Shown here: one piece after another, positions 17,367 to 26,965 of the stretch | Layout of the letters: each line of letters opens with the position of its first letter | How positions within the stretch are numbered: position 1 is the first letter of the stretch | From: Rhodopirellula islandica | Lineage (GTDB): Bacteria > Planctomycetota > Planctomycetia > Pirellulales > Pirellulaceae | Assembly: GCF_001027925.1 (NCBI RefSeq) | Contig: NZ_LECT01000015.1 | Coordinates: forward strand, 186,001 to 250,000 | Direction of reading: 5' to 3' | Length of the DNA: 64,000 bases | The notes under the pieces: model-generated | Told to the model about the DNA's origin: nothing | Seen by the model: only the letters and a program-made list of their open reading frames with translations | The model's database searches: none | Program-made: the position numbers and the translations under genes

Positions 17367-18644
17367 ATGACTTCCTCTCGTTCATTCAGTGTCTTGCTGC
17401 TTGCGATCTGTTGGTTGACTCCTTGCGTCCAAGCTGAGGAAGGGGCGAGCCTCTCAACACCAGGAATCTGGCCGATTGACCGCCTGAAGTCGGAGGTGCC
17501 GGCCTACCGAATCGAAGATCCCGACGCAAAGATCCAGACGCTGATTTACGAAGGCGAGATGGTTGATGGCCAAGCGACGGAAGTCTTCTCATTTTACGCC
17601 TCGCCCAAAACGCTAGGCATTGGCAGGGAGGGCGAGCAGTATCCAGGCATTGTGCTGATTCACGGTGGCGGTGGAACTGCCTTCGCCGATTGGGTTTGGA
17701 TGTGGGCGAACCGCGGTTATGCCGCGATCGCAATGGACCTCGGAGGACGCCGAGCTCCCGATCCTGAATTCGATTCTTCAGGAAAGTTGAAACCCTACGC
17801 GGGTCACAAACGAGACACTCGCGTTCGACTTGCACAAGGCGGTCCCCTGGACGGACACCCCGAAAAGTTTGACAGCATCGGGGGAAGAATTGATGACGAT
17901 TGGCCGTACCACGCGGCAGCCAATGTGATGCGAGCTCACACACTGATCCGCAGTTTCCCTGAGGTCGATGCTGACCGCACCGCCGTGACCGGGATCAGTT
18001 GGGGCGGCTACACGACTTGCTTGGCCGCTTCGCTGGATGATCGATTCAAAGCCTCAGTGCCTGTCTACGGATGCGGATTCCTGCACGAAGGCGAATCGGT
18101 CCAAAAACCATCCATTGACGGCCTTGGCGACCGCCGTGATGCCTGGGTTGCGGCTTACGACCCCGGAAGTCACCTTCCGAAATGCACGGTCCCCACGCTG
18201 TGGGTCAATGGCACGCACGACATCCACTACGTACTCGACAGCTATGCCAAGTCCTACGCCAAGGTGCAGGGGCCGCGCACGATGCGGATCGAACCGCGAA
18301 TGCCACACGGCCACCAGGCAGGTTGGAACCCGCCCGAAATCCAGATTTTCGTGGACTCGATTTTGAGGGACACCACACCTTTGGCATCCGTAGGCACGCT
18401 GCAGGTCAGCGACAACGGGACCGTCACGGTGCCCTTTCAGTCCGATACGAAGATCGTTCAATCTGCATTGCATTTCACGACCGAAACGGGCCTGCGATCC
18501 AAGCGAAAGTGGCAAACCGTCGACTGCGTGATTGCGGATGGAAAAGTCGAAGCCGAGGGACTTCCTCCGGAAGCCAACACTTGGTTGGTGACGTTGACCG
18601 ATGAACGCGGTGCCTTGGTTTCCACCGAAGTGGGATTCCGCTGA
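17367..18644 (+). CDS. Secreted alpha/beta hydrolase (acetyl-xylan-esterase/dienelactone-hydrolase-like)
   Basis: 425 residues with a signal peptide (to about residue 23, ...PCVQA). The hydrolase core has an oxyanion loop in 'GIVLIHGGGGTAF', nucleophile Ser211 in GISWGGY, a likely acid Asp285 in NGTHDIHY, and His314/316 in MPHGHQAGW. The C-terminal ~85 residues form an Ig-like beta region. It probably de-esterifies polysaccharides or related compounds outside the cytoplasm. It ends 5 bases from the convergent gene at 18650. Confidence 0.9.
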   Translation: MTSSRSFSVLLLAICWLTPCVQAEEGASLSTPGIWPIDRLKSEVPAYRIEDPDAKIQTLIYEGEMVDGQATEVFSFYASPKTLGIGREGEQYPGIVLIHGGGGTAFADWVWMWANRGYAAIAMDLGGRRAPDPEFDSSGKLKPYAGHKRDTRVRLAQGGPLDGHPEKFDSIGGRIDDDWPYHAAANVMRAHTLIRSFPEVDADRTAVTGISWGGYTTCLAASLDDRFKASVPVYGCGFLHEGESVQKPSIDGLGDRRDAWVAAYDPGSHLPKCTVPTLWVNGTHDIHYVLDSYAKSYAKVQGPRTMRIEPRMPHGHQAGWNPPEIQIFVDSILRDTTPLASVGTLQVSDNGTVTVPFQSDTKIVQSALHFTTETGLRSKRKWQTVDCVIADGKVEAEGLPPEANTWLVTLTDERGALVSTEVGFR

Positions 18645-18649
18645 TCCGC

Positions 18650-19720
18650 CTAGCGTTGGTAGCTCGACTGCAGGCGAGGGATGCTGGGAAGGCTTTCGGT
18701 GGGAACCGGAATCCGATAGACCCGCTGCGTGGTGGTGTCGGTGACATAGGGAATCAGTCCGGTGCCGTGGTTCGAAGAGCGACGGCGGTGCAGCCACACC
18801 AATGTGATGCTCAAAAGCTTCTGATCTGGCTGATCCACGAATGCGACTCTGCGTCGGTGATGATTCGTCGTCATTCGAATCGAATGGCCGGCAAAGCAAA
18901 ACCGATCCTTCAAAAACAAGGCTCCGATGTGATTGCGGCTGACGATCACCAGGTTCGGAATCAGCAGCAGGCACCACCCCATCAAGACCATGCCTCCGAC
19001 CGCCAGCACCGTCGCGATCAGCCGGCCACCGGAGGTCGCCCAGGCTTCCACGCCTTCATACCAGAAGTACAGCATCGTGGAGATGGCCGCGGTCATGCCG
19101 ATCGCCATCGGTATCCCGACGAAACGTGCGATCCGCTGGAACAAATCACGGTAAAACCATCGTCGGCATAGCTGGCTTTCTTTGGCGTTCATTTGCCACA
19201 CTGCCAATCGTTGACCTTTCTCGGCTTCCCGATACAAGGACGCTTCCGCGAGGCCTCGCCATCCAAAAAAGATGGCAAGCACCAACGGGATCCCCAAACC
19301 GAATGAAGCAGCGGCGATCTTGCCGTCATCCATCGGGCCATCTGAAAGCATCGCAATGGCTGGCAGGCAAGTCGACAATGCCAAGCACCAACGTGCGGCG
19401 ATGTAGCCACGCACCGGAAACATCCAACGGGGAATTTCGCTGTCGCCAAATTTGGGATCGGAATGATCCGTCATCGCTCTGCCGAGCATCCGCGAAAGTA
19501 GTCGTCGAATCGTTCGCACTGGCCAATTGGCAACAGCGATCAAAACAGCTCCGGTCACAACCAGACCAACGACGTTCATCCAAGTTGGAACGCCCGTCAA
19601 AACGAAATCTCGATCAAGGCCCGCTTCGTTGTCAAGCAAACCGATCAGGAACATCCCCAACGGTGCTCCAATCGCGAACGCAAGTGCAAACGTCATCCGT
19701 GTTTTCAATGACTCCTTCAT
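18650..19720 (-). CDS. Multi-pass membrane protein of unknown function
   Basis: 356 residues. I count about six hydrophobic segments: near residues 11-27, 44-65, 108-125, 137-153, 205-222 and 232-258. Between them is a basic cytoplasmic loop, and the C-terminal tail is soluble and Arg/His-rich (HHRRRVAFVDQPDQ, HRRRSSNHG). No family recognised. It is convergent with the hydrolase at 17367 and stands alone on its strand before the kinase. Confidence 0.8.
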   Translation of the reverse strand: MKESLKTRMTFALAFAIGAPLGMFLIGLLDNEAGLDRDFVLTGVPTWMNVVGLVVTGAVLIAVANWPVRTIRRLLSRMLGRAMTDHSDPKFGDSEIPRWMFPVRGYIAARWCLALSTCLPAIAMLSDGPMDDGKIAAASFGLGIPLVLAIFFGWRGLAEASLYREAEKGQRLAVWQMNAKESQLCRRWFYRDLFQRIARFVGIPMAIGMTAAISTMLYFWYEGVEAWATSGGRLIATVLAVGGMVLMGWCLLLIPNLVIVSRNHIGALFLKDRFCFAGHSIRMTTNHHRRRVAFVDQPDQKLLSITLVWLHRRRSSNHGTGLIPYVTDTTTQRVYRIPVPTESLPSIPRLQSSYQR

Positions 19721-20073
19721 TTTGACGGCAACTCCTTCACTCGGTTCGTTGTTTTTCTCGCGACGCTATCCTCCGACCACTCCTCCAGCCCTCATTCTTC
19801 TGACAAAAAAATGAGTCAAACGCCACCCATCCAACGCGATTTTGCGAGCAACAGCCAGCGTTCCAATCAGAACGATTCTGTTGCCTCGGCCGTTCTGTCC
19901 TGGAACCATCTTTCCAGCGTTGAACCGATCGCCGACACGGACGTGCTGAACAGGAAGAGGGCTTTTCAAGCACGAAGGACACGAAGCTGCACGAGCTCAT
20001 CCTGGACGAATCCAGCCTTGGGGACTGGTCCTGGCCACTTTCCAATTGAATCGTCACGTTGGTGATTGGGGCG
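19721..20073. other. Intergenic region, no gene I can support
   Basis: 353 bases. Frames of 67-106 codons exist on both strands, but none has a ribosome site, family motif or natural composition. I see nothing else in it. Confidence 0.4.
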
Positions 20074-21102
20074 TCAGTCCGATTCGTCTTGGCGGACGAT
20101 CAGCAACAGTTCGTCGAGGTCGGCAATCATTTCACGCATCGATTGATATCGACTCGTGGTTTGTTTGGCGATTGCTTTGAAAACGATGCGATCGGCTTCC
20201 TCGGGGATGTGCTGCTTCGGGGAGCGTTCGCTTGGTGGCGTTGGCTGACGCATGCAAATGTTGTCGAACGTTTCATCACGGTTCTTTCCTCGAAACGGCT
20301 CGGCGATCGCCATGGCCTCGTATAAACAGACACCGGCTGAGAACACGTCGCTGCGTTCATCCACTTCGCGATTGGAGATCTGTTCTGGCGACATGTAAGT
20401 CGGTGTGCCAATCAGTTGATTGGCAGGCGTCAACGTCGGTAGCTCGTAGGTCTTCTCTTCGTGCTTGACGTGCATCGATGACTTGTCCGACTCGCTGTGT
20501 GGGGCGTGGCTATGGCGGACGGGGGAGGTGGGGTAGCGACCATCGTCCAGCGTCGGCTCGCCCCAAACCTTGGCCGCGCCCCAATCCAGCAGCGTGACTT
20601 CACCGAAGTTCCCCACCCAAATGTTCTCAGGTTTGACGTCACGGTGAATCACCCCCGCCGCGTGTGCAAAGACCAGGGTTTGGCACGTGTCTCGAACGAT
20701 CTCGATCCGTCGGTGCAGCGGGAATGCTGCGGCCACGCTCTCTTCGCCCTTTGCGAGCTGACGAAGCACGGAGAAGAAATTCTCCCCCGAGATGCGTTTC
20801 ATCGCGTAGTAGATCCCGAATTCGTCATCCTCACCGATCTCATGCACGGGGACGGTTCCAGGGTGCTCCAGTTGGGCGGTCACTCGTGCTTCACGGAGCA
20901 GGCGACGTCGGAACCCGCGGTCCAGCCGATGCTCTGGCAACAGCATCTTGAGCACCACGGTTCGACCGACGATTTGATCGAAAGCCGAGTACAACACCCC
21001 ATTGCCGCCACGAGCCATTTCGGTCAGATCGCTGTACTTGGCAAGACCGTGCGGACGGGGAGAAGGAAGCTGGATATCAGTGCTGGAGAGTGAAAGCATC
21101 AT
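20074..21102 (-). CDS. Serine/threonine protein kinase
   Basis: 342 residues, essentially only a Hanks-type kinase domain, with no transmembrane segment or sensor. The ATP loop is 'MARGGNGVLYSA', catalytic Lys52 is in VVLKML, the catalytic loop HRDVKPEN is at 153-160, and the metal site is DWG (173-175) instead of DFG. The activation segment carries an insert of about 50 residues (180-230, rich in His/Ser/Glu) before GTPTYMSPEQ. Planctomycetes have many such kinases. The target is unknown. ATG-ATG at 21102/21099; either may be used. Confidence 0.93.
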   Translation of the reverse strand: MMLSLSSTDIQLPSPRPHGLAKYSDLTEMARGGNGVLYSAFDQIVGRTVVLKMLLPEHRLDRGFRRRLLREARVTAQLEHPGTVPVHEIGEDDEFGIYYAMKRISGENFFSVLRQLAKGEESVAAAFPLHRRIEIVRDTCQTLVFAHAAGVIHRDVKPENIWVGNFGEVTLLDWGAAKVWGEPTLDDGRYPTSPVRHSHAPHSESDKSSMHVKHEEKTYELPTLTPANQLIGTPTYMSPEQISNREVDERSDVFSAGVCLYEAMAIAEPFRGKNRDETFDNICMRQPTPPSERSPKQHIPEEADRIVFKAIAKQTTSRYQSMREMIADLDELLLIVRQDESD

Positions 21103-21229
21103 TCAGAGGAATGGCCGCTTGTTGGAGTGAACAAAAACGTCAAGTTGCCTGACACAGTCTTCAACTTACCCGCTTGGGCATCTCATTTGTGAGCGGCAAG
21201 GTGTTCGTCGCTCATTTCGGATCGGTCCT

Positions 21230-22168
21230 TCACGATTCATCATCGTAGCCGGCTTGCAGGTACCGTTGGGCGGCTTCTCGATAGGGCGGATCCCAACCGA
21301 GTTCTTGTAGCAGATCGCGTCGCTTCTTGAGGTACCATTTCGGTTCAATTGAATGTCGATTGGCCTCCAGCAATTCCAGAGCTCGCCCTTTCTTGCCCGA
21401 TCGCCGAAACATCCGGTCTTGCAGCAGGATGAATTCGTGACGATCCCCCTTCGTTTGCTCGGTCAACCGCTCAAAGGCAGCGACCAATTGTGCTTGATAT
21501 TGATCCGGATCGGCAATTGGCCATCGCTCTCGAACTTCGGGCAATTCGCGATACGCGAGCGCCCGCCCCAGTCGGTAACGAGTGAACGCGAGAGCCCATG
21601 ACGTCGGCGTCGTCAGCGATTGCGAATCAGCCGGAAGATGCGCGGCCAAGGTCGCTTCCAGTTGGCTGGCCAGCTCAATCGTGGCCCGCAAATTGTCTTT
21701 GCGGTCGTCGTCGGTGTCGGACGCGAGCAACCGATCCTGTAAATCAATCATCGCTTGCCAAGCATCGGTGGCAACGGATTCGGGACGCTCCAGCTTTTGC
21801 AGCCAAGGCTCTTCCACCAGCCCCGATTCATCCGGTGCGTCTGCGGGAGCCAAAGGCATCTGCCCTGGTTTCCATCGACGGAGCCACGATTGCCTCGCTG
21901 AATATTCCAGGCGTTCAGCATCCGACTTGGTTTCCCGGATCTTCGTTGCGATGGAGGCAAGCGTTTGGTTCCGCCAACGTTCTGTCTCCACCTTGCTGGG
22001 AGCTTCCGCAAGGGAACGGGTCGGCAATCTCAATTGCACCCACCCAAACGCCAACCACGGCACAATGAGCCAAGCCAAACAGCGACGGCCATCGAAAACT
22101 GTAAGCTGTGGTTTCAGGAAGAGTCCAGCCATGCTGTGATCAGGTGGGGTACATTGTTCGTTGTTCAT
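21230..22168 (-). CDS. Single-pass membrane-anchored protein of unknown function
   Basis: 312 residues. One hydrophobic helix (about residues 28-50, RRCLAWLIVPWLAFGWVQL) is followed by a mostly helical, Arg/Glu-rich soluble domain with 'RYRLGRALAYRELPEVRERWPIADPDQYQAQLVAAFERL' and 'LELLEANRHSIEPKWYLKKRRDLLQELGWDPPYREAAQRYLQAG', which resembles degenerate TPR helices. No family recognised. The start may be ATG 22168 or ATG 22132; the latter leaves more room for the divergent promoter of the gene at 22199. Confidence 0.7.
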   Translation of the reverse strand: MNNEQCTPPDHSMAGLFLKPQLTVFDGRRCLAWLIVPWLAFGWVQLRLPTRSLAEAPSKVETERWRNQTLASIATKIRETKSDAERLEYSARQSWLRRWKPGQMPLAPADAPDESGLVEEPWLQKLERPESVATDAWQAMIDLQDRLLASDTDDDRKDNLRATIELASQLEATLAAHLPADSQSLTTPTSWALAFTRYRLGRALAYRELPEVRERWPIADPDQYQAQLVAAFERLTEQTKGDRHEFILLQDRMFRRSGKKGRALELLEANRHSIEPKWYLKKRRDLLQELGWDPPYREAAQRYLQAGYDDES

Positions 22169-22198
22169 ATCGCACCCCCGTGACCATACCGATATCCG

Positions 22199-23710
22199 AT
22201 GCAGCCTTCCACACTCAGCCGGGTTTTCTTTTTCTTCGCGGTCTTGGTTTCGACAGGAACCCTCTCAGCCATGGCGGAGCAGTCCGATTGGGCGGAAGGC
22301 ACCGCCGAGCACAACGATGGAGCCAATCGCGAACATTACAACCTGGCCGCATCCTTGCGTTGGAAACACTTCTTGGGCGATTGGTGTGACGCCGAGGGGA
22401 CCGAACAAGGTGAGGTAGCCTATGCGGTCGCCGAAGTGGTGGACGACGACATTCGCAAACCCGTTCGTTGGGATGTGACCAATCTGGTGAAGCAGTGGGG
22501 CGATGCAACACACCCGGATCAAGGCGTGTTCCTACGTGTCATCGATGGGAGTGGCCGGATTGCATTTGGCAGCCGTGAGAGTTCAGACGCGACTCTGCAT
22601 CCCAAGCTTGAATTGACCGGCGAAGGGGGGGCAGTCCGTTTGGACGCAGTCGCTGACACGTTCCTGCCCAAGTCGACTTATCGTTGCCAGGGCCAAGCCG
22701 ACGAACTGCGAGTTTCTTCCGAGTCGGAGAATCTCTTGATCCGATTCAACATGAACCAAGCGGCCGATATCGGGACAATCACCAACGCCAAGCTGGTGTT
22801 GCAGTCGACTCAGCAATTTGGTTCCGCCAGTGTGGGTGTCTTTCGCTGCAATCAGGGCGAACGCTTTTTGCCTTCTTCGCCTGTTTTCGGCATCGCGGCG
22901 AAGTACGAAAATGATCGCCGGATCGAGGACGATCCAGACGTGATCTTCGCCACGGGTTTCGAACAACCGAACTGGGAGAATGAATGGACTCAGGCCGGAC
23001 CCGACAGCAAAGTGGACACGGTGGATGCCGACACTCGGTCAGAAGGTTTTCTTCCTCTGCAAGGGATGGCATTGCGTTCTCGAATCGCCCAAGGAGAGTT
23101 CACCGCCCTGAACACGCTGTACAAGTTTGAGGAGCGGATCGGCAGTGAGCCCGAAGAGGTCTATTTTCGGTACTACCTGCGGTTGGCAGATGATTGGAAT
23201 CAAACCATCCAAGGCGGGAAGCTACCGGGGATCAGTGGGACCTACGGTCGAGCTGGCTGGGGGGGACGAAAGAGCAATGGCAAGGACGGCTGGTCGGCTC
23301 GTGGATTGTTCCGCCAGACAATTCCAGAGGGCAATCCTTTGGCAGGACGAACCCCGATTGGGTTCTATTGCTATCACGCTGACATGGAAGGCACCTATGG
23401 AGCGAATTGGGTTTGGAGCCAAGGGTACCGCGGGTACCTGACAACCAATCGCTGGTACGCCATTGAGCAACAGTGCCGACTCAACACTCCCGGTGACAAG
23501 GATGGGATTTTGCGAGCCTGGGTCGATGGGCAGTTGGCGTTTGAGAAAACAGATGTGCGGTTTCGATTGACGGACGAACTTCGAATCGAGCAAATCTGGC
23601 TGAACCTCTACCATGGCGGAAAAACCGCATCGCCTCATGACCAGCACATCTTTCTGGACAACGTGGTGATCGCCAAGAAGTACATCGGGCCGATGGCCAA
23701 GCAGCCATGA
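22199..23710 (+). CDS. Secreted polysaccharide lyase (PL14-like) with DNRLRE-type modules
   Basis: 503 residues with a signal peptide (MQPSTLSRVFFFFAVLVSTGTLSAMA). Residues ~60-240 hold one partial and one full DNRLRE-like beta module (WDVTNLVKQWGDATHPDQGVFLRV; AVADTFLP...LLIRFNM...AKLVL), which usually bind polysaccharide. Residues ~245-500 match the alginate/glucuronan lyase family 14 layout: 'EVYFRYYLRLADDW', 'GGKLPGISGTYGRAGWGG', 'YCYHADMEGTYG', 'RWYAIEQQCRLNTPGDKDGILRAWVDG' and 'IWLNLYHGG'. A role in degrading algal uronic-acid polymers fits the marine context. The family call is by pattern only. Confidence 0.82.
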   Translation: MQPSTLSRVFFFFAVLVSTGTLSAMAEQSDWAEGTAEHNDGANREHYNLAASLRWKHFLGDWCDAEGTEQGEVAYAVAEVVDDDIRKPVRWDVTNLVKQWGDATHPDQGVFLRVIDGSGRIAFGSRESSDATLHPKLELTGEGGAVRLDAVADTFLPKSTYRCQGQADELRVSSESENLLIRFNMNQAADIGTITNAKLVLQSTQQFGSASVGVFRCNQGERFLPSSPVFGIAAKYENDRRIEDDPDVIFATGFEQPNWENEWTQAGPDSKVDTVDADTRSEGFLPLQGMALRSRIAQGEFTALNTLYKFEERIGSEPEEVYFRYYLRLADDWNQTIQGGKLPGISGTYGRAGWGGRKSNGKDGWSARGLFRQTIPEGNPLAGRTPIGFYCYHADMEGTYGANWVWSQGYRGYLTTNRWYAIEQQCRLNTPGDKDGILRAWVDGQLAFEKTDVRFRLTDELRIEQIWLNLYHGGKTASPHDQHIFLDNVVIAKKYIGPMAKQP

Positions 23711-23786
23711 GACCCAGAGTGGTGCAGGCGGGGTGATGGTTCAATGACGGCGGAGTGATTGAGTCAACTTGCCGTTTCGTCGCGGC

Positions 23787-24452
23787 CTATTTCCCGATCC
23801 GGGTGAGTTGGACGCTCGATTTGCTCCCGACCGACGTCGCGTGTTTTCCATCGGGATGAAGCATGATTTCCTCTGACGAACCGTCCGCAAAATTGCGAAG
23901 AAACGCAACGAGGTACTGCTTGTTGCCCACCTTGGCCCAAAGTCCGATGGGCTTTCCGCGGAGAACGACGAGACCATCTGGGGTGTAGTCGCAAACATTT
24001 CCGTTGCCGTAGTCCCAGCGTCCTACCACTGGGTCCGGTGGTTCTGGAGTTTTTCGTTGTGCTTTCAACTCGGCAATGTGTTCCTTCAAGTTCGCAATCA
24101 GTTGCTTGTCGTCGTCGGGAGCATCTTCTGCCTGGGAGCCTGTTTGGGTTCGCTGCTCAACGAACGAATCCAACTTGCGATCCAGGAGAGCCGAGATGCG
24201 ATTTGCTTCTGCAAAGTCCTTCTCTTCGACGACCGTGGAAAGAGCTGCCTCAAGATCGCTTCGCAAAGTCTCTTGAGCAAGTGAAATCTGCTCTTTGAGT
24301 TTCCGGTCAAGAAATCGCAACCGTTCGTCAAACTTGGCAATCGCAGTTTTCGCGACGTCCGATTCAAACGCATTCGCTTCCACCGCATCTTGCGAAGTTC
24401 CGGCGTGAGTCGAGCAGGCCAGGAAGGCAAGAAATAGCAGGATGCGTTTCAT
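23787..24452 (-). CDS. Secreted coiled-coil protein of unknown function
   Basis: 221 residues from ATG 24452, which starts a signal peptide (MKRILLFLAFLACSTHAGTS). Residues ~30-135 are charged and helical with heptad spacing (FDERLRFLDRKLKEQISLAQETLRS...IANLKEHIAELKAQ). The last 80 residues form a beta domain beginning 'PVVGRWDYGNGNVCDYTPDGLVVLRGKPIGLWAKVGNKQYLV', of the kind seen in lipocalin-like 'VGRW' proteins. A longer frame upstream lacks a signal and was rejected. Confidence 0.78.
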   Translation of the reverse strand: MKRILLFLAFLACSTHAGTSQDAVEANAFESDVAKTAIAKFDERLRFLDRKLKEQISLAQETLRSDLEAALSTVVEEKDFAEANRISALLDRKLDSFVEQRTQTGSQAEDAPDDDKQLIANLKEHIAELKAQRKTPEPPDPVVGRWDYGNGNVCDYTPDGLVVLRGKPIGLWAKVGNKQYLVAFLRNFADGSSEEIMLHPDGKHATSVGSKSSVQLTRIGK

Positions 24453-24511
24453 AAGAGTGGCTTGTGGATTCAGTGTGATGTGCCAGTCGAAATGCTTGGC
24501 GAAGACAAGAC

Positions 24512-24757
24512 TCATTCCAGTTCAGCAGCGAGACCGCCAAAATACCCACCCACCACCGAAACCGCAAGAAAACAGGAAATCGTAGTGGAGACAACCAGGG
24601 ATTGAGTCAGCAAGCGTTCGTTCCCAAACAGGCTTGCCCGAATGATGGTCCTCCCGAGTACGAAAAAGAGAACAATCGCGACGAATGACCAGAACGAGCA
24701 AGCTTGCGACAGAGAATTGCCTTTCGTTTGATTGCATTGAGAGACTCTGGGATTCAA
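24512..24757 (-). CDS. Small two-helix membrane protein
   Basis: 81 residues. Two hydrophobic segments (about 21-40 FWSFVAIVLFFVLGRTII and 51-74 QSLVVSTTISCFLAVSVVGGYF) are joined by a short basic loop. The start is a TTG that overlaps the TGA stop of the upstream Tat-exported protein (TTGA), consistent with translational coupling. No ATG is available. Family unknown; the moderate confidence reflects the rare start codon. Confidence 0.5.
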   Translation of the reverse strand: MNPRVSQCNQTKGNSLSQACSFWSFVAIVLFFVLGRTIIRASLFGNERLLTQSLVVSTTISCFLAVSVVGGYFGGLAAELE

Positions 24758-26241
24758 CTCGAAGGGGTCTGGCCGAGCAGGACATGGGTGGTTCCCTTCG
24801 GCAAGTCAAAACAAGCGACGAGAGTCTTGCCATCGGAGACCCATGTTCCTGAATTCAGCGTCGACCGGTCAGTTGCTTCCTTCAGCACGGTCCGCTCGCT
24901 TCCTTGTTGGACGCTGACCGGTCCCGAGGCACCGTCGACTTGCAACGTGAACCTCTCCGTCGCGAAGGGGGCCCGGAGCGTCAGTTGGTTGCCAACCTGT
25001 TCGATCTCGGTCAACAGCTTGGCAGCCCAATAACGAGCCATCTCGCTGACCTTCATCCAAATGGTGTCGTCTTTGTATTGTGACGCCAGCGACTGCACCA
25101 CGCGCTGGAAGGAGCGGAAACCCTCTTGGCTCCCGTTGCTGTACATCCCCTGCCAGTGACAGAGCATGACTGCTGGTTGACGTCGCTGGATCAGCTCGAC
25201 CATCCGCCCGCTGGTCGCAGCGGCATTGCAATAGCGATCTGGTTCCGAGAGTGAGTCGCCTTGCCAACCGCCAAACCAATCGCCTGTTCCTGCGGGCACG
25301 TTCACCGTCAGTTGCACGTCGTCGGTTCCGATTCCTCGCACATTTTCTAGTTGGGGTTCAGTGCTCTCGTCGCCCGAGATGACGTATTTAAAGTAGTGAG
25401 GCAACTCGACGCCATAGACGTCACGAACCGCTTGGTCGACCGCGATCGGCAATTCGCTTTTCACCGCATTGCCAAATCCGCCGGGAGTGGTGACACCTTC
25501 GCAGGGGAGGTCACAGTTCTTCAGAATGCGAAGTGCATAGGCTAGGTACGCCGCCAATTCGTCCACGCTTTTCTTTTCCTGCGGGTACGAATTTTCCATG
25601 GTTGCGGCGCTGATCGCTTCCATCGGCTTGCCGGTCTTCAGATCGATCACGCGAGTGTGTGTGATCATCTCCGGATGGATGTCCCAGTTGGGAAGCATCA
25701 ACTCACGGACCAAGTTCAAGCTGGACTGCAGTTCGGATCGCGACCACCCCGGCAATTCGCGATCGAGCCAACCGACGCAGGCCGGGTTCGGAACGATGCT
25801 GTACTTGCCCTTCACCCCGTGTTCGGCACACCATTCTCCGAACTGACGAACGAAGGCATCGGGGATCTCACGCGGCCATGATTTCCATGGCTTTTGATAT
25901 TCCGTGCGATTTGGCCAAGCGGCAGCGAATTGCGGATTGCAAAAATGGCCCATGTTCACCAGGCATGTCGAGTCATCGATGATGAACGACAACGGCACTC
26001 GGTCGCGTGGCATCAGCACGTGAACGTTCGCTGGGCGGGTTGGCAGCGGAACGGAGGCGTTTCGCCCCTGTGTTTCAGCGGAGGCAACGCGGGGCATTCC
26101 GATGCCGGCAACGGTTGTCGCGACGGCGCCCCAAGCGGAAGCTCGAAGGAACCTACGTCGATCCTGGTCGATGAAAGCTTGGTTCTGGTTCACGTCGAAG
26201 ACTCCGGGAGACCATTTTTTCGCTGACGGCAGGCACAACAC
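24754..26241 (-). CDS. Tat-exported polysaccharide-deacetylase-like protein
   Basis: Up to 495 residues. A twin-arginine signal (DRRRFLRASAWGAVATTVAG, residues 27-46) ends at ...RVASA, so the protein is exported folded. The catalytic domain shows a NodB-like arrangement: 'SFIIDDSTCLVNMGHF' (Asp-Asp), 'NWDIHPEMITHTRV' (two His six apart) and 'TTPGGFGN'. A C-terminal beta domain follows. This suggests a metal-dependent deacetylase acting on a glycan, probably co-expressed with the small membrane protein downstream. The start is uncertain: GTG 26241 is the outermost, GTG 26202 and 26193 are also in frame before the Tat motif. Confidence 0.75.
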   Translation of the reverse strand: MLCLPSAKKWSPGVFDVNQNQAFIDQDRRRFLRASAWGAVATTVAGIGMPRVASAETQGRNASVPLPTRPANVHVLMPRDRVPLSFIIDDSTCLVNMGHFCNPQFAAAWPNRTEYQKPWKSWPREIPDAFVRQFGEWCAEHGVKGKYSIVPNPACVGWLDRELPGWSRSELQSSLNLVRELMLPNWDIHPEMITHTRVIDLKTGKPMEAISAATMENSYPQEKKSVDELAAYLAYALRILKNCDLPCEGVTTPGGFGNAVKSELPIAVDQAVRDVYGVELPHYFKYVISGDESTEPQLENVRGIGTDDVQLTVNVPAGTGDWFGGWQGDSLSEPDRYCNAAATSGRMVELIQRRQPAVMLCHWQGMYSNGSQEGFRSFQRVVQSLASQYKDDTIWMKVSEMARYWAAKLLTEIEQVGNQLTLRAPFATERFTLQVDGASGPVSVQQGSERTVLKEATDRSTLNSGTWVSDGKTLVACFDLPKGTTHVLLGQTPSS

Positions 26242-26625
26242 GGCTTGCCGTCCCGCCTGATTCTATCACGCCCCGAAACGTGTCATGACTCCTCCTGTTT
26301 GGTGCCACCCACCAAAATCAGTTTCCGTCGCTCAAATTGGAGTGTGCATCTCTCGGTGATTGCCCTGCGGATCTCGCGCAGGGAATGGCTATCCAATGAA
26401 GCCGCCGATTGATATCCTTTTCGGCGGCAGAGCGAGCGATGTGCATTCGTGATCACGGCTTGCGCGAAGTGAAACCGGGGACTGTTTTACGTGTCTTTGA
26501 TGCTGCTCCGTTGACATCATTCTGTGAATCCAGAATTCGTCCGTTCCTGCTGCGGATTCTCTTTGCAGTTCATCTCACGCTTGCGACAGGAGTTCTGAGT
26601 CGCAGGCCTTTAGGCTCGGTGATTC
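26242..26625. other. Intergenic region, no gene seen
   Basis: 384 bases between divergent genes. No recognisable coding, RNA or repeat feature apart from possible promoters. Confidence 0.4.
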
Positions 26626-26883
26626 ATGAAGAAACACGAATGGTACGAGACCACTGACGAAGGCGAGAGGCGTCTGGTCACTGTGACGCGACATGCCGGG
26701 AAATGGCAGCTTCGGTCCCGACTCAAGTCGGAAACCGAGTGGACCACGTTTCCTGCCATCCCGCTGGATGATCTCGAGACCCTGCACGAAATCATCAACA
26801 ACAAATATCGGCGGAATCGCCTCCCGCATTCGCACGTTCTGGAAATTGATGCCCTGATCGAAGCCGCAAAACGCCGGGATTAG
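26626..26883 (+). CDS. Small hypothetical protein
   Basis: 85 residues, highly charged, no signal or membrane segment. It begins MKKHEWYETTDEGERRLVTV with a beta-rich first half (WQLRSRLKSETEWTTF) and a helical second half (DDLETLHEIINNKYRRNRLP...IDALIEAAKRRD). The composition is natural and the ATG sits in a plausible position. It resembles small conserved planctomycete proteins, but I cannot name a family. Confidence 0.65.
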   Translation: MKKHEWYETTDEGERRLVTVTRHAGKWQLRSRLKSETEWTTFPAIPLDDLETLHEIINNKYRRNRLPHSHVLEIDALIEAAKRRD

Positions 26884-26965
26884 CGGGAACCCAGTCTCCA
26901 ATTGGGATTGCCAATCCGGAAGGTGGCTCAATCCGGAAGGTGGCTGGCACCGAATGGAAGAAGGG

